From the NCBI RefSeq assembly GCF_011059185.1, contig NZ_JAALFE010000010.1:1-64000 (forward strand): a stretch of DNA of 64,000 bases, in the 5' to 3' direction. The position numbers were made by a program, and so were the translations under genes. This stretch comes from Paragemmobacter kunshanensis (GTDB lineage Bacteria > Pseudomonadota > Alphaproteobacteria > Rhodobacterales > Rhodobacteraceae). Positions 22,777-29,247 of the stretch are shown here, piece by piece. Positions within the stretch are counted from its first letter, which is position 1; each line of letters opens with the position of its first letter. The notes below the pieces were generated by a model. The model was given only the letters and a program-made list of their open reading frames with translations, was not told where the DNA came from and searched no databases.

Positions 22777-23419
22777 CCCCTTCGCCGCCATGCTGGATGG
22801 GGTGCAGCGCCGTGTCATCGAGGACGGTGGCGATGCGCTGTATCACGGCAAGCGCACAACCTACCTGCCAGAAACCGAAGTCCTCGCCTCCCTCGCCGCC
22901 GCCGTGCCTGCCGATCTGGCAGAGGCGGGGAAGGTGCTGGAAGGCGTGACGCCGGGGCGCGTGGTGCAGTTTCACCCGTCATTCTGCAAGGAGGCAGAAG
23001 GCGCTCCATTCAGTGAATGGGACTCAAGTCACGATCTTTCTGTCATCCAGCCAGACGGCAAGCGTTACCGAATTGGTTCGATGCGCCATGCCAATGATGC
23101 AACGTTCTTCCAATGGTGCCGCGAAGGCGTCCCGGCCCTCATCGCCCGCATCGCCGCGCAGGAGGCGCAGATCGATGATGCAAAAGACTACGCCGAGACA
23201 TGCAACAGCCTTATGCGAAAAGCGCAAAGGGATCATGAAGCCGCAGAAACCGCCCTCGCCGCGTCTCAGGCCCGCGTGGCGAAGCTGGTGGCGGCGTTGA
23301 AGCGGTGGGAACACAGTGGATGCCCCGATTGCGGTGGAGACTGCGCCAGTGCAAATCCGCCCGTTTCTCTTTGCATCATGCGCGAAACCCGCGCCGCCAT
23401 CACGGAGGCGACCCAATGA
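22766..23419 (+). CDS. Coiled-coil phage protein, second copy of a duplicated gene
   Basis: 217 residues. Residues 3-53 almost repeat those of the 20788 gene. The middle (about 58-125) has a distinct domain (VVQFHPSFCKEAEGAPFSEW, then CREGVPALIARIAAQEA). The C-terminus again is a coiled coil, with an inserted CPDCGGDC zinc-like knot near residue 190 and the shared end ETRAAITEA. Suggests modular growth by recombination between paralogues. Confidence 0.6.
   Translation: MTANPFAAMLDGVQRRVIEDGGDALYHGKRTTYLPETEVLASLAAAVPADLAEAGKVLEGVTPGRVVQFHPSFCKEAEGAPFSEWDSSHDLSVIQPDGKRYRIGSMRHANDATFFQWCREGVPALIARIAAQEAQIDDAKDYAETCNSLMRKAQRDHEAAETALAASQARVAKLVAALKRWEHSGCPDCGGDCASANPPVSLCIMRETRAAITEATQ
22779..22928 (+). 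repeat. Direct repeat, copy 2 of about 150 bases
   Basis: Copy of 20800-20955 with a few substitutions. The two copies are in the same orientation, so recombination between them would remove about 2 kb with eight small genes. Confidence 0.8.
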
Positions 23420-23937
23420 CCCTGATCGACAAGGCCGAGGCGCTGGCAAAGTGCAAGGCAATTGCAGAAGAAGCACGGACCTACGGCATGCCGCAGATGG
23501 CAATGGGGGCATTTGCCTGCATGGAAGCCGTTGACGCCCTCGCCCCCACGTACGCCGCACATGTTAACGAAACGCCGAAAAGCGAACACGACGGCGCGGA
23601 CGTGTTAACCGCCGCACAGGCGCGCTCACGCTGCCCCTATGGCGCGACAGGCGACGACTGCTGCGGCGGGTATTGCAGCATGGATGATGACCAGGAAGGA
23701 GGTGATGACCTTGACCGACGGTTACGGTCGCATGAGACAAGCCCCGGTGTAACAGCCGGGGCGGACGACGCACAGGCGCGGGAGGCGGCGGCCGAGGCCA
23801 TGGCTGCACTGTCATGGGCCAAGGCGAACCTGCAAGCCCTGTCATGCCGCGCCGGGAACGAAGGCGCTGAATTCCCCATTGTTGACCGCGCGCTGGCGTC
23901 ATTGCGCCTCGCCCTGATCGGGGAGACGAGCGAATGA
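23416..23937 (+). CDS. Phage early protein, possibly a fusion of two small genes
   Basis: 173 residues. An N-terminal helical domain (MTLIDKAEALAKCKAIAEEA) and a cysteine-rich stretch (CPYGATGDDCCGGYC, about 74-88), an acidic linker, then a helical C-terminus (AAAEAMAALSWAKANLQAL). At 23696-23706 the DNA contains a perfect 11-base match to the anti-Shine-Dalgarno, out of keeping with a pure coding stretch, so this may be a joined pair of ancestral genes. Confidence 0.5.
   Translation: MTLIDKAEALAKCKAIAEEARTYGMPQMAMGAFACMEAVDALAPTYAAHVNETPKSEHDGADVLTAAQARSRCPYGATGDDCCGGYCSMDDDQEGGDDLDRRLRSHETSPGVTAGADDAQAREAAAEAMAALSWAKANLQALSCRAGNEGAEFPIVDRALASLRLALIGETSE
23696..23762 (+). other. Perfect ribosome-binding site, mini-ORF and hairpin inside a gene
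   Basis: AAGGAGGTGAT (23696-23706) complements 11 bases of the 16S 3' end. A mini-ORF could start at TTG 23711 (8-base spacing) or ATG 23705 (too close) and ends at TAA 23750-23752. The stop lies in the loop of a 7-base-pair hairpin (GCCCCGG 23741-23747, CCGGGGC 23756-23762). All is embedded in another frame of the 23416 gene. Confidence 0.45.
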
Positions 23938-24101
23938 ATGACGTGTCCCTGCAAGCCGTGCTGAAACAAACCCGCGAAGATGCGCTGCGTGAGGCGGCTG
24001 CTGCTGTGCGCGCCAGATACATTGGCGACAACAACCGCGAGGATCAGGAAGTGTTGAGATGCGAAGCGGCAATCCTCGCCATGATCGGAGAACGCACATG
24101 A
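23934..24101 (+). CDS. 55-residue helical phage protein
   Basis: MNDVSLQAVLKQTREDALRE continuing to CEAAILAMIGERT. Its ATG and TGA overlap neighbours by 4 bases. Helical and acidic/basic mixed. No family recognised. Confidence 0.45.
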   Translation: MNDVSLQAVLKQTREDALREAAAAVRARYIGDNNREDQEVLRCEAAILAMIGERT

Positions 24102-24316
24102 GCCACGATTGGGGATCCCTGCGCCGTGTTGCGGCCGATGAACGCAGCCCTGCCGCTCTCGGCCCCTTCACGCCCTGGCTATGCGAGTATCAGGGCCATG
24201 ACGGCCTCTACTGCATCGTTCTGCACGGCACCGACCCGGAACAAGTTTGGCAGGCCAATGTGTGCAAGCTGCCGGGGCTGCGGATCATCGGTATTCATTG
24301 GGAGGCCCGCACATGA
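24098..24316 (+). CDS. 72-residue phage protein, unknown
   Basis: MSHDWGSLRRVAADERSPAA, then a strand-rich segment with Trp and Cys (WLCEYQGHDGLYCIVLHGTD). Small alpha/beta protein; coupled on both sides. No family recognised. Confidence 0.45.
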   Translation: MSHDWGSLRRVAADERSPAALGPFTPWLCEYQGHDGLYCIVLHGTDPEQVWQANVCKLPGLRIIGIHWEART

Positions 24317-24594
24317 GCCTGAGCAAGCTGATAGAGGCGGTGGCGGTCCACAACAAGCGCGCGGGAACGGCCCCGGCTGGTGCGGTCTACATCGGTCGCG
24401 GATCGGCATGGGGCAACCCCTTCGTGATCGGCAAGGACGGAACGCGGGATGAAGTCTGCGACCGCTTCGAGCGGGAAGTTCTGCCGACGCTGGACCTTGA
24501 GCCGTTGCGCGGAAAGCATCTGGTCTGCTGGTGCAAGCCAGCCCGGTGCCATGGTGACGCCATCCTCCGCGCGCTGGAACAGGAGGGGCGGTGA
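24313..24594 (+). CDS. DUF4326 protein
   Basis: 93 residues. YIGRGSAWGNPFVIGKDGTR (26-45) and LRGKHLVCWCKPARCHGDAIL (about 65-85) are the two signature blocks of DUF4326, a small family common in phages, with conserved Gly-rich loop, Asn and a CxC/CH cluster that may bind metal. Biochemical role not established. Confidence 0.8.
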   Translation: MSLSKLIEAVAVHNKRAGTAPAGAVYIGRGSAWGNPFVIGKDGTRDEVCDRFEREVLPTLDLEPLRGKHLVCWCKPARCHGDAILRALEQEGR

Positions 24595-24719
24595 TGGGTG
24601 ACGTGGCAATTATCGGCATCTTTGCGGCGGGCGTTGCATTTGGGGTCATTGCAACGCTGATTTACTGGCCGTGGGTGGAGCCGCGCATCCTGCCCGACAG
24701 CGAGGCCCGCGATGACTAG
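24594..24719 (+). CDS. 41-residue membrane microprotein
   Basis: One span from the start (VAIIGIFAAGVAFGVIATLI) then a short acidic cytoplasmic or periplasmic tail. Start shares a base with the preceding stop; the end overlaps the HTH gene by 8 bases. Confidence 0.5.
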   Translation: MGDVAIIGIFAAGVAFGVIATLIYWPWVEPRILPDSEARDD

Positions 24720-24912
24720 CCCCCTTGCCGTGAAGGCGCAGACAGCGGCGGCGATGCTTGACATGCCGCCGAAGGATTTCATGCGGCTGGTGGAATGTGG
24801 AGCCTTGCCGCCGCCTGTCAGGATCGGGAAGTTTGAACGGTGGCGGGTGGAACAACTTAACGCAATCATTCGCGGCGATGCTGCGAAGCCAGATGAGGGG
24901 TTTGAACTGTGA
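24712..24912 (+). CDS. AlpA/excisionase-like helix-turn-helix protein
   Basis: 66 residues. VKAQTAAAMLDMPPKDFMRLVECGALPPPVRIGKFERWRVEQLNAII has the MerR-like order of a recombination directionality factor: HTH, then a G-x-x-RW wing. Located four genes before the integrase on the same strand, so it is a good candidate for Xis. Confidence 0.65.
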   Translation: MTSPLAVKAQTAAAMLDMPPKDFMRLVECGALPPPVRIGKFERWRVEQLNAIIRGDAAKPDEGFEL

Positions 24913-25325
24913 GTGACGGGAAAAGGCCACTTAACCTTGGCGACTTTGACCTACCAGGCCTTGATCTGCCCAAGGATGCTTTGCAGTTGATGTATATGAT
25001 CCGCGACTATTTGCGGTCACAGGTTGATCATGGGTCAAGCATGGATACAGGCGGCGGCCTTGGATGTGCGGATCTTTGGGTAACGTTTGATGGAAAAGAA
25101 TACACCGTCACCGTGAAAGGCGGCGGTTCCGAAAAGGCACATGCCGACCGCATGGAGGAACTGACGCTTATCCAAAACATTATGGCGCGCGGCGTAGAAC
25201 AGGCCAAGTCAGAAACTGACAAGGCCCGCATCGCTGCTCTTCGAAATGTATTGAGAATGATATTGGAGGCGCAAAGCATTGAGGATGCCAAACGTTTCGC
25301 GGAAGAAGCTATTGAGGATATATGA
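24909..25325 (+). CDS. Phage protein, unknown
   Basis: 138 residues from GTG 24909, which overlaps the preceding TGA (GTGA). An N-terminal segment, LWVTFDGKEYTVTVKGG in the middle, and a long C-terminal helix (RMEELTLIQNIMARGVEQAK). Lower GC than its neighbours. No family recognised. Confidence 0.5.
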   Translation: MSDGKRPLNLGDFDLPGLDLPKDALQLMYMIRDYLRSQVDHGSSMDTGGGLGCADLWVTFDGKEYTVTVKGGGSEKAHADRMEELTLIQNIMARGVEQAKSETDKARIAALRNVLRMILEAQSIEDAKRFAEEAIEDI

Positions 25326-25420
25326 TGACCCCGCCCCGCCCCCGCATAACCAAGCCGCGCCTTGTCTGGCGGCTGCGCGGTGGCGTCTGGACACCGTGCC
25401 ATCGCGTGGAGGACATATGA
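25322..25420 (+). CDS. 32-residue basic phage peptide
   Basis: MMTPPRPRITKPRLVWRLRG and VWTPCHRVEDI: Pro/Arg-rich. Overlaps the stop before and the ATG after, both by 4 bases. Support rests on the coupling only. Confidence 0.4.
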   Translation: MMTPPRPRITKPRLVWRLRGGVWTPCHRVEDI

Positions 25421-25581
25421 CTAGCATCATTCGCCCCGATGCCTTGCGCCGTATGGTGGCCGAATGGGTCACGGCAGGCTGCACGGTTGAGATAGAGCCG
25501 GATGGCAAGATCCGCGTGACCCCGCCCGCCAATGTGCAGCGCGGGCCGGATCCTGACCTGATTGATTGGGGGCGCAAGTGA
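25417..25581 (+). CDS. 54-residue phage protein upstream of integrase
   Basis: MTSIIRPDALRRMVAEWVTAG, then TVEIEPDGKIRVTPP and an acidic end. The pattern 'A-x-G-x-x-V-E-I-x-P-D-G' is typical of small proteins that precede integrases in alphaproteobacterial prophages. Overlaps the integrase start by 4 bases. Confidence 0.5.
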   Translation: MTSIIRPDALRRMVAEWVTAGCTVEIEPDGKIRVTPPANVQRGPDPDLIDWGRK

Positions 25582-26558
25582 AGCGCAGTCTTCCGGCTTT
25601 CGTGTATCCCAAGGGCAAGCGGGGCTATCTATATTTCGTCAGGCCAGGAACGTGTCAGCGCATTCACGCCGCCCCCGGAACAGCAGAGTTTTACGCCGAA
25701 TACACCCGACTGTTGCGGGGCCGCATCGTTACGCCAAAGCAGACTATTTCCAAGCTGATCGCCAGCTATCGCCAATCGCGCGGGTGGGCAAAGCTGGCAT
25801 TCAACACTCGCAAATCATATGAGCGCAGCCTCGCCTATTTTGAGAAGTCAGCAGGCAATGTTGATCCGGCCACATTGCAGCGCGTCCACATCATTCAAAT
25901 GCAGAAGGCACTTTCTGACAAGCCGACCGACGCTAACCGCAAGATCGGGGCGCTGTCTGTGCTACTGGAACACGCAATTGATATTGGCTGGATGAAGGAT
26001 AACCCGGCAAAGGGCGTCAAGAGCCTGCCCGCGACGGGCAAGGTCCGCAAGCCGTGGCCTGCTGATCTGATCGCAGCCTTTCGCGCCACTGCAACGGGCC
26101 GCACGGCGCTTCTGTTCGAGTTGCTCCTAGGCACAGGGCAACGGATCAATGACGTGCTTGCGCTGCGCTGGTCCGACATGGACGGCGACGGCTTTACGAT
26201 CAAGCAAGGCAAGACCAAGCGGGAATTGTTCATCCCCCTTACCGATCGGTTGCGCGCTGTGCTGGACGCCACGCCCAAGCGGTCGCTGTTCATCGTGTGC
26301 CAGGATAACGGCAGGCCCGTGGGCTATAACTTGGCGTGGAAAGACATTCGCGAGGTCAGGGAGAAGATCGGCGCGCAGGAATACGACATCCACGCGCTGC
26401 GCCATGCTGCGGCGTCAGAAATTGCCAGCATCCCCGGCCTAACCTCTGAGCATGTCATGGCGATAACCGGGCATAGCGCGGTGGAAATGGTGCGCCTGTA
26501 TGCCGGGAAGGCGATGCAGAGGGCCAGAGCTAAAGAAGCACAGGAGAAACGGAAATGA
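25578..26558 (+). CDS. int: Tyrosine recombinase (phage integrase)
   Basis: 326 residues from GTG 25578, which overlaps the preceding stop. An N-terminal arm domain (KRSLPAFVYPKGKRGYLYFV), a SAM-like core-binding domain (about 50-150), and a catalytic domain with Arg in GTGQRINDVLALRW (about R189), HALRH (about H272-R275), GH in ITGHSAVEM (about H299) and the nucleophile Tyr in VRLYAGKA (about Y308). All catalytic residues are present, so it should be active. It is the next-to-last phage gene, near the right boundary as expected for an attachment-site-linked integrase. Confidence 0.92.
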   Translation: MKRSLPAFVYPKGKRGYLYFVRPGTCQRIHAAPGTAEFYAEYTRLLRGRIVTPKQTISKLIASYRQSRGWAKLAFNTRKSYERSLAYFEKSAGNVDPATLQRVHIIQMQKALSDKPTDANRKIGALSVLLEHAIDIGWMKDNPAKGVKSLPATGKVRKPWPADLIAAFRATATGRTALLFELLLGTGQRINDVLALRWSDMDGDGFTIKQGKTKRELFIPLTDRLRAVLDATPKRSLFIVCQDNGRPVGYNLAWKDIREVREKIGAQEYDIHALRHAAASEIASIPGLTSEHVMAITGHSAVEMVRLYAGKAMQRARAKEAQEKRK

Positions 26559-26884
26559 CTATGAAAGTTTTGTTGCGGTCAGAAATTTGCCAACAAGCGC
26601 CGGAACGTTGGGCGCAACAGTATCGGAACACTAGTGACGAACATAAGGCCCGAATAACTGAACGTCTCTTGGCGCTTTCTCCACAGGATCGGACGCCAGA
26701 GAAGATTGACCAAATTATCGGAAACACAAGTTGGACGAGGAACGTGTGCGACGAATGCGGAGAGAACCATGATCTTCTTATCATGATCGGCGAAGAGCCT
26801 GACTATGATGCCAGGTGGGTAGAACTGTGCGCGGGGTGCCTTCTGGCGGCTACAAAGGTTTTGGAACAAACGGCGGCTAAATAG
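26555..26884 (+). CDS. Last phage gene, small zinc-ribbon-like protein
   Basis: 109 residues with CDECGENHD (about 66-74) and CAGC (about 93-96), a probable four-cysteine zinc site, and a helical N-terminus. Overlaps the integrase by 4 bases. Lower GC than the rest of the operon. Its end lies 68 bases from the ctrA junction. Confidence 0.5.
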   Translation: MTMKVLLRSEICQQAPERWAQQYRNTSDEHKARITERLLALSPQDRTPEKIDQIIGNTSWTRNVCDECGENHDLLIMIGEEPDYDARWVELCAGCLLAATKVLEQTAAK

Positions 26885-27486
26885 AGAACTTTGAAACCGC
26901 GTTGAAACGGAAACATAGGCGCATTGATTTTGTTGGATTTTTTGCGCCTAGAAAGATGGTTCAGGAACATCTCCTTGGTCAGCGTCGTGCCCTTGCGCAG
27001 GCTGAGGAGTTCCAGGATCTGATACTCCTTGCCGGTCAGATGCACGCTCTTGCCATCCACATCGACGGATTTGGCATCAAGGTTCACATTCACCCGCCCC
27101 GTCCGGATCACCGATTGCGCATGCCCCTTGGACCGGCGGATGATCGCGTGGATCCGCGCGATCAGCTCTTCGCGGTGGAAGGGTTTGGTCAGGTAATCAT
27201 CCGCGCCAAAGCCAAAGCCGCGGATCTTGTTGTCGGTATCGTCCGACCCTGACAGGATCAGGATCGGCGTCTCGATCCGGGCCAGCCGCAACTGGCGCAG
27301 AACCTCATGCCCGCTCATGTCGGGAAGGTTCAGGTCCAGCAGGATCAGGTCGTAATCGTAGAGTTTCGCCAGATCGATGCCGTCTTCGCCCAGATCGGTG
27401 CAATAGACGTTCAGATTGGCATGTGTCAGCATCAATTCGATGCTCCGCGACGTCGCGGGATCGTCTTCAACCAGAAGTACTCGCAT
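26803..27486 (-). pseudogene. ctrA: ctrA, cell-cycle response regulator with replaced C-terminus
   Basis: The first 178 residues are classic CtrA: receiver with phospho-acceptor D51 ([10 protein letters not shown]) and K101, then the start of the OmpR-type winged helix ([29 protein letters not shown]). Native CtrA would continue YGG-x-DEPE and reach about 235-238 residues with the recognition helix and wing. Here, from about 26952, the frame reads through phage sequence for about 49 unrelated residues. DNA binding should be lost. CtrA is not essential in Rhodobacterales but controls motility and gene-transfer-agent genes there. Confidence 0.85.
26916..26950. repeat. Perfect 8-base inverted repeat at the phage right end
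   Basis: TAGGCGCA (26916-26923) and TGCGCCTA (26943-26950) are separated by 19 AT-rich bases and end directly at the ctrA junction. It could be an integrase core or arm site, or a terminator for the integrase operon (a T-run lies inside the loop side). Confidence 0.5.
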
Positions 27487-27532
27487 TCTTTACACTCCGA
27501 AGGTCGCCTGTAACGACTTTGCAGATCACTCG

Positions 27533-27547
27533 TTAAACATTGATTAC
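27533..27547 (-). promoter_or_regulatory. Possible CtrA-binding site upstream of ctrA
   Basis: TTAA-N7-TTAC at 27533-27547 matches the CtrA box TTAA-N7-TTAA at 7 of 8 positions. It lies about 50 bases upstream of the ctrA start, where autoregulation sites are found in relatives. In this strain the CtrA protein is probably unable to use it. Confidence 0.4.
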
Positions 27548-27574
27548 TATGCCAGCATTTGCACGAAACACAAT

Positions 27575-27853
27575 TTAAAATTGACGATATCGCTGAATCT
27601 TCGTCACCCGCAGCGCAGCCTCTCCATGGCTGCGCACGGCGTTTTCCCAGTGGCTGAATTCCTCATCCGTCAGGGCATATCGCTCCAGCGCCTCGTCCCG
27701 CGCGATCAACCCGTGGGTAACGGCCTGCACCACCACCGCCTTGCGCCGCGCAACCCAGCGCCGCGTATCCAGGGGCGGCAGATCCGCCCGTGTCAGGATC
27801 GTTCCATCCGGCAGCGTCACATGGCGCGGGCCGGGTACACGCTTGATATACAT
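27575..27853 (-). CDS. sciP: SciP-like CtrA inhibitor (DUF1153)
   Basis: 92 residues starting MYIKRVPGPRHVTLPDGTIL and continuing with ADLPPLDTRRWVARRKAVVVQAV and ALERYALTDEEFSHWENAVRSHGEAALRVTKIQRYRQ, the full DUF1153 pattern with its helix-turn-helix. SciP binds CtrA at promoters and blocks its contact with RNA polymerase. AAGGAG seven bases before ATG 27853 decides the start over 27859. It precedes ctrA on the same strand, as in other Rhodobacterales. Confidence 0.9.
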   Translation of the reverse strand: MYIKRVPGPRHVTLPDGTILTRADLPPLDTRRWVARRKAVVVQAVTHGLIARDEALERYALTDEEFSHWENAVRSHGEAALRVTKIQRYRQF

Positions 27854-27990
27854 GACCATGCTCCTTCCGATCTGTGCCGAGTATCGCCCCACAGTGTTAA
27901 CTGATGCTGAATGCGCCCGGGGTCCGGGGTCTTGTGGTGGCAGGCGTTTTTCCTGTATGCCTGCGCCCTGCTCCGCCAAGGATCCGACCG

Positions 27991-29136
27991 ATGCCGCTCG
28001 ACCATCCGCTCAACTCGCTGGGCCTTGCCAAACCGCCGGCCGAAACCCGTGTCGTCGTCGCCATGTCGGGCGGCGTCGATTCCTCTGTCGTTGCGGCAAT
28101 GCTGGCGGAAGAGGGCTATGATGTCGTGGGCGTCACCCTGCAACTCTACGATCACGGCGCGGCGCTGGCAAAGAAGGGCGCCTGCTGTGCGGGCCGCGAT
28201 ATCCACGATGCCCGCCGCGTGGCCGAAACCATGGGCTTTCCGCATTACGTCCTCGATTACGAAAACACCTTCCGCGAGGCGGTGATCGAGGAATTCGCAG
28301 ATGCCTACCTGGCAGGCGCAACCCCTGTTCCCTGCATCCGCTGCAACGAAAGGGTCAAGTTCAAGGATCTGCTCGCCACCGCAAGGGATCTGGACGCCGA
28401 TTGCATGGCCACGGGCCATTACATCCAGCGCAAGATGGGGGCGATGGGGCCAGAGCTGCACATGGCCACGGACCCGAACCGCGACCAGAGCTATTTTCTC
28501 TTCTCCACCACCGCGGAACAGCTGTCCTACCTGCGCTTCCCCTTGGGCCACCTTGCCTCCAAGGCGGAAACCCGCGCGCTCGCCGCGCGCTATGGCCTGC
28601 CTGTGGCCGACAAGCCCGATAGCCAGGATATCTGCTTCGTCCCGAACGGCAACTATGCCGCCGTGATCGAGAAACTCCGTCCCGGCGCCGCCGACCCGGG
28701 CGAGATCGTGGATATCTCCGGTACCGTCCTCGGCACCCACCGGGGCGTGATCCATTACACCATCGGCCAGCGCAAGGGTCTCGGCATCGGCGGCCTGGAT
28801 GAGCCGCTTTATGTGGTGAAGCTCGACCCCGAGACCCGCCGCGTGATCGTCGGCCCCAAGGAGGCGCTGTCCACCCGCACCGTCCCGCTGCGCGAGATCA
28901 ACTGGCTGGGTGACGCCCCCCTGACCAGCCGGCCTGAATGGCACCTGAACGTCAAGGTCCGCTCCACAAGGCCCCCGCGCCCCGCCGTGATCCGGCCCCT
29001 GTCCGAGACAGAGGCCGAGGTGGAACTGCTTTCGCCGGAAGACGGCGTCAGCCCGGGCCAGGCCTGCGTCTTCTACGCCCCCGAAGGCAGCCGCGTGCTG
29101 GGCGGCGGCTGGATCTGGAAGGGCCGCCCGGCCTGA
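27991..29136 (+). CDS. mnmA: tRNA-specific 2-thiouridylase MnmA
   Basis: 381 residues from ATG 27991, preceded by AAGGA. The PP-loop motif SGGVDSS lies near residue 26; [14 protein letters not shown] (about 115) gives the first catalytic cysteine, GHYIQR follows, and DSQDICFVP (about 215) the second cysteine. It thiolates uridine 34 of Lys, Glu and Gln tRNAs. Divergent from sciP. An upstream frame to 27904 has no Shine-Dalgarno and is rejected. Its stop lies inside the first of three tandem hairpins. Confidence 0.95.
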   Translation: MPLDHPLNSLGLAKPPAETRVVVAMSGGVDSSVVAAMLAEEGYDVVGVTLQLYDHGAALAKKGACCAGRDIHDARRVAETMGFPHYVLDYENTFREAVIEEFADAYLAGATPVPCIRCNERVKFKDLLATARDLDADCMATGHYIQRKMGAMGPELHMATDPNRDQSYFLFSTTAEQLSYLRFPLGHLASKAETRALAARYGLPVADKPDSQDICFVPNGNYAAVIEKLRPGAADPGEIVDISGTVLGTHRGVIHYTIGQRKGLGIGGLDEPLYVVKLDPETRRVIVGPKEALSTRTVPLREINWLGDAPLTSRPEWHLNVKVRSTRPPRPAVIRPLSETEAEVELLSPEDGVSPGQACVFYAPEGSRVLGGGWIWKGRPA

Positions 29137-29236
29137 GATTTTTCACTGAAAAATCTCAGGCAACCTCCACCAAAACTCTTCTGGAAGAGTTTTGGTGTCT
29201 CCCGCGCCAAGATTTTTGGTCAAAAATCTTGGCGCG
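29132..29236. terminator. Three tandem perfect hairpins between mnmA and lpxB
   Basis: Stem 1: 29132-29143 with 29149-29160 (12 pairs, loop CACTG). Stem 2: 29169-29180 with 29185-29196 (12 pairs, loop CTGG). Stem 3: 29203-29217 with 29222-29236 (15 pairs, loop GGTC). The genes on both sides converge here, so each hairpin can serve both transcripts. Stem 1 includes the mnmA stop codon. T-runs lie inside the stems rather than after them. Confidence 0.75.
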
Positions 29237-29247
29237 TCGTGGCGAAA

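Larger units (their letters stand above)
1938..26952. mobile_element. Truncated P22-type prophage
   Basis: About 25 kb of phage genes lie between two broken host genes: a flavoprotein gene on the left and ctrA on the right. The order is head module (minus), replication and regulatory genes (minus), repressor switch, recombination genes and integrase (plus). The head module has terminase, portal, scaffold, coat, gp4-like and gp10-like genes but stops inside gp10; no tail needle, injection, tail-spike, holin or endolysin gene is visible. It is therefore a defective remnant, or half of a rearranged prophage. Both limits are inferred from where host protein similarity ends, accurate to about 5-10 bases. 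Confidence 0.85.

Noticed and set aside
1947-26949. The 7-base identity TGCGCCT at 1947-1953 and 26943-26949 as an attachment core
   Set aside because: The left copy lies inside phage gp10-derived coding sequence rather than at the junction, the flanks do not match, and seven GC-rich bases recur by chance in this DNA.
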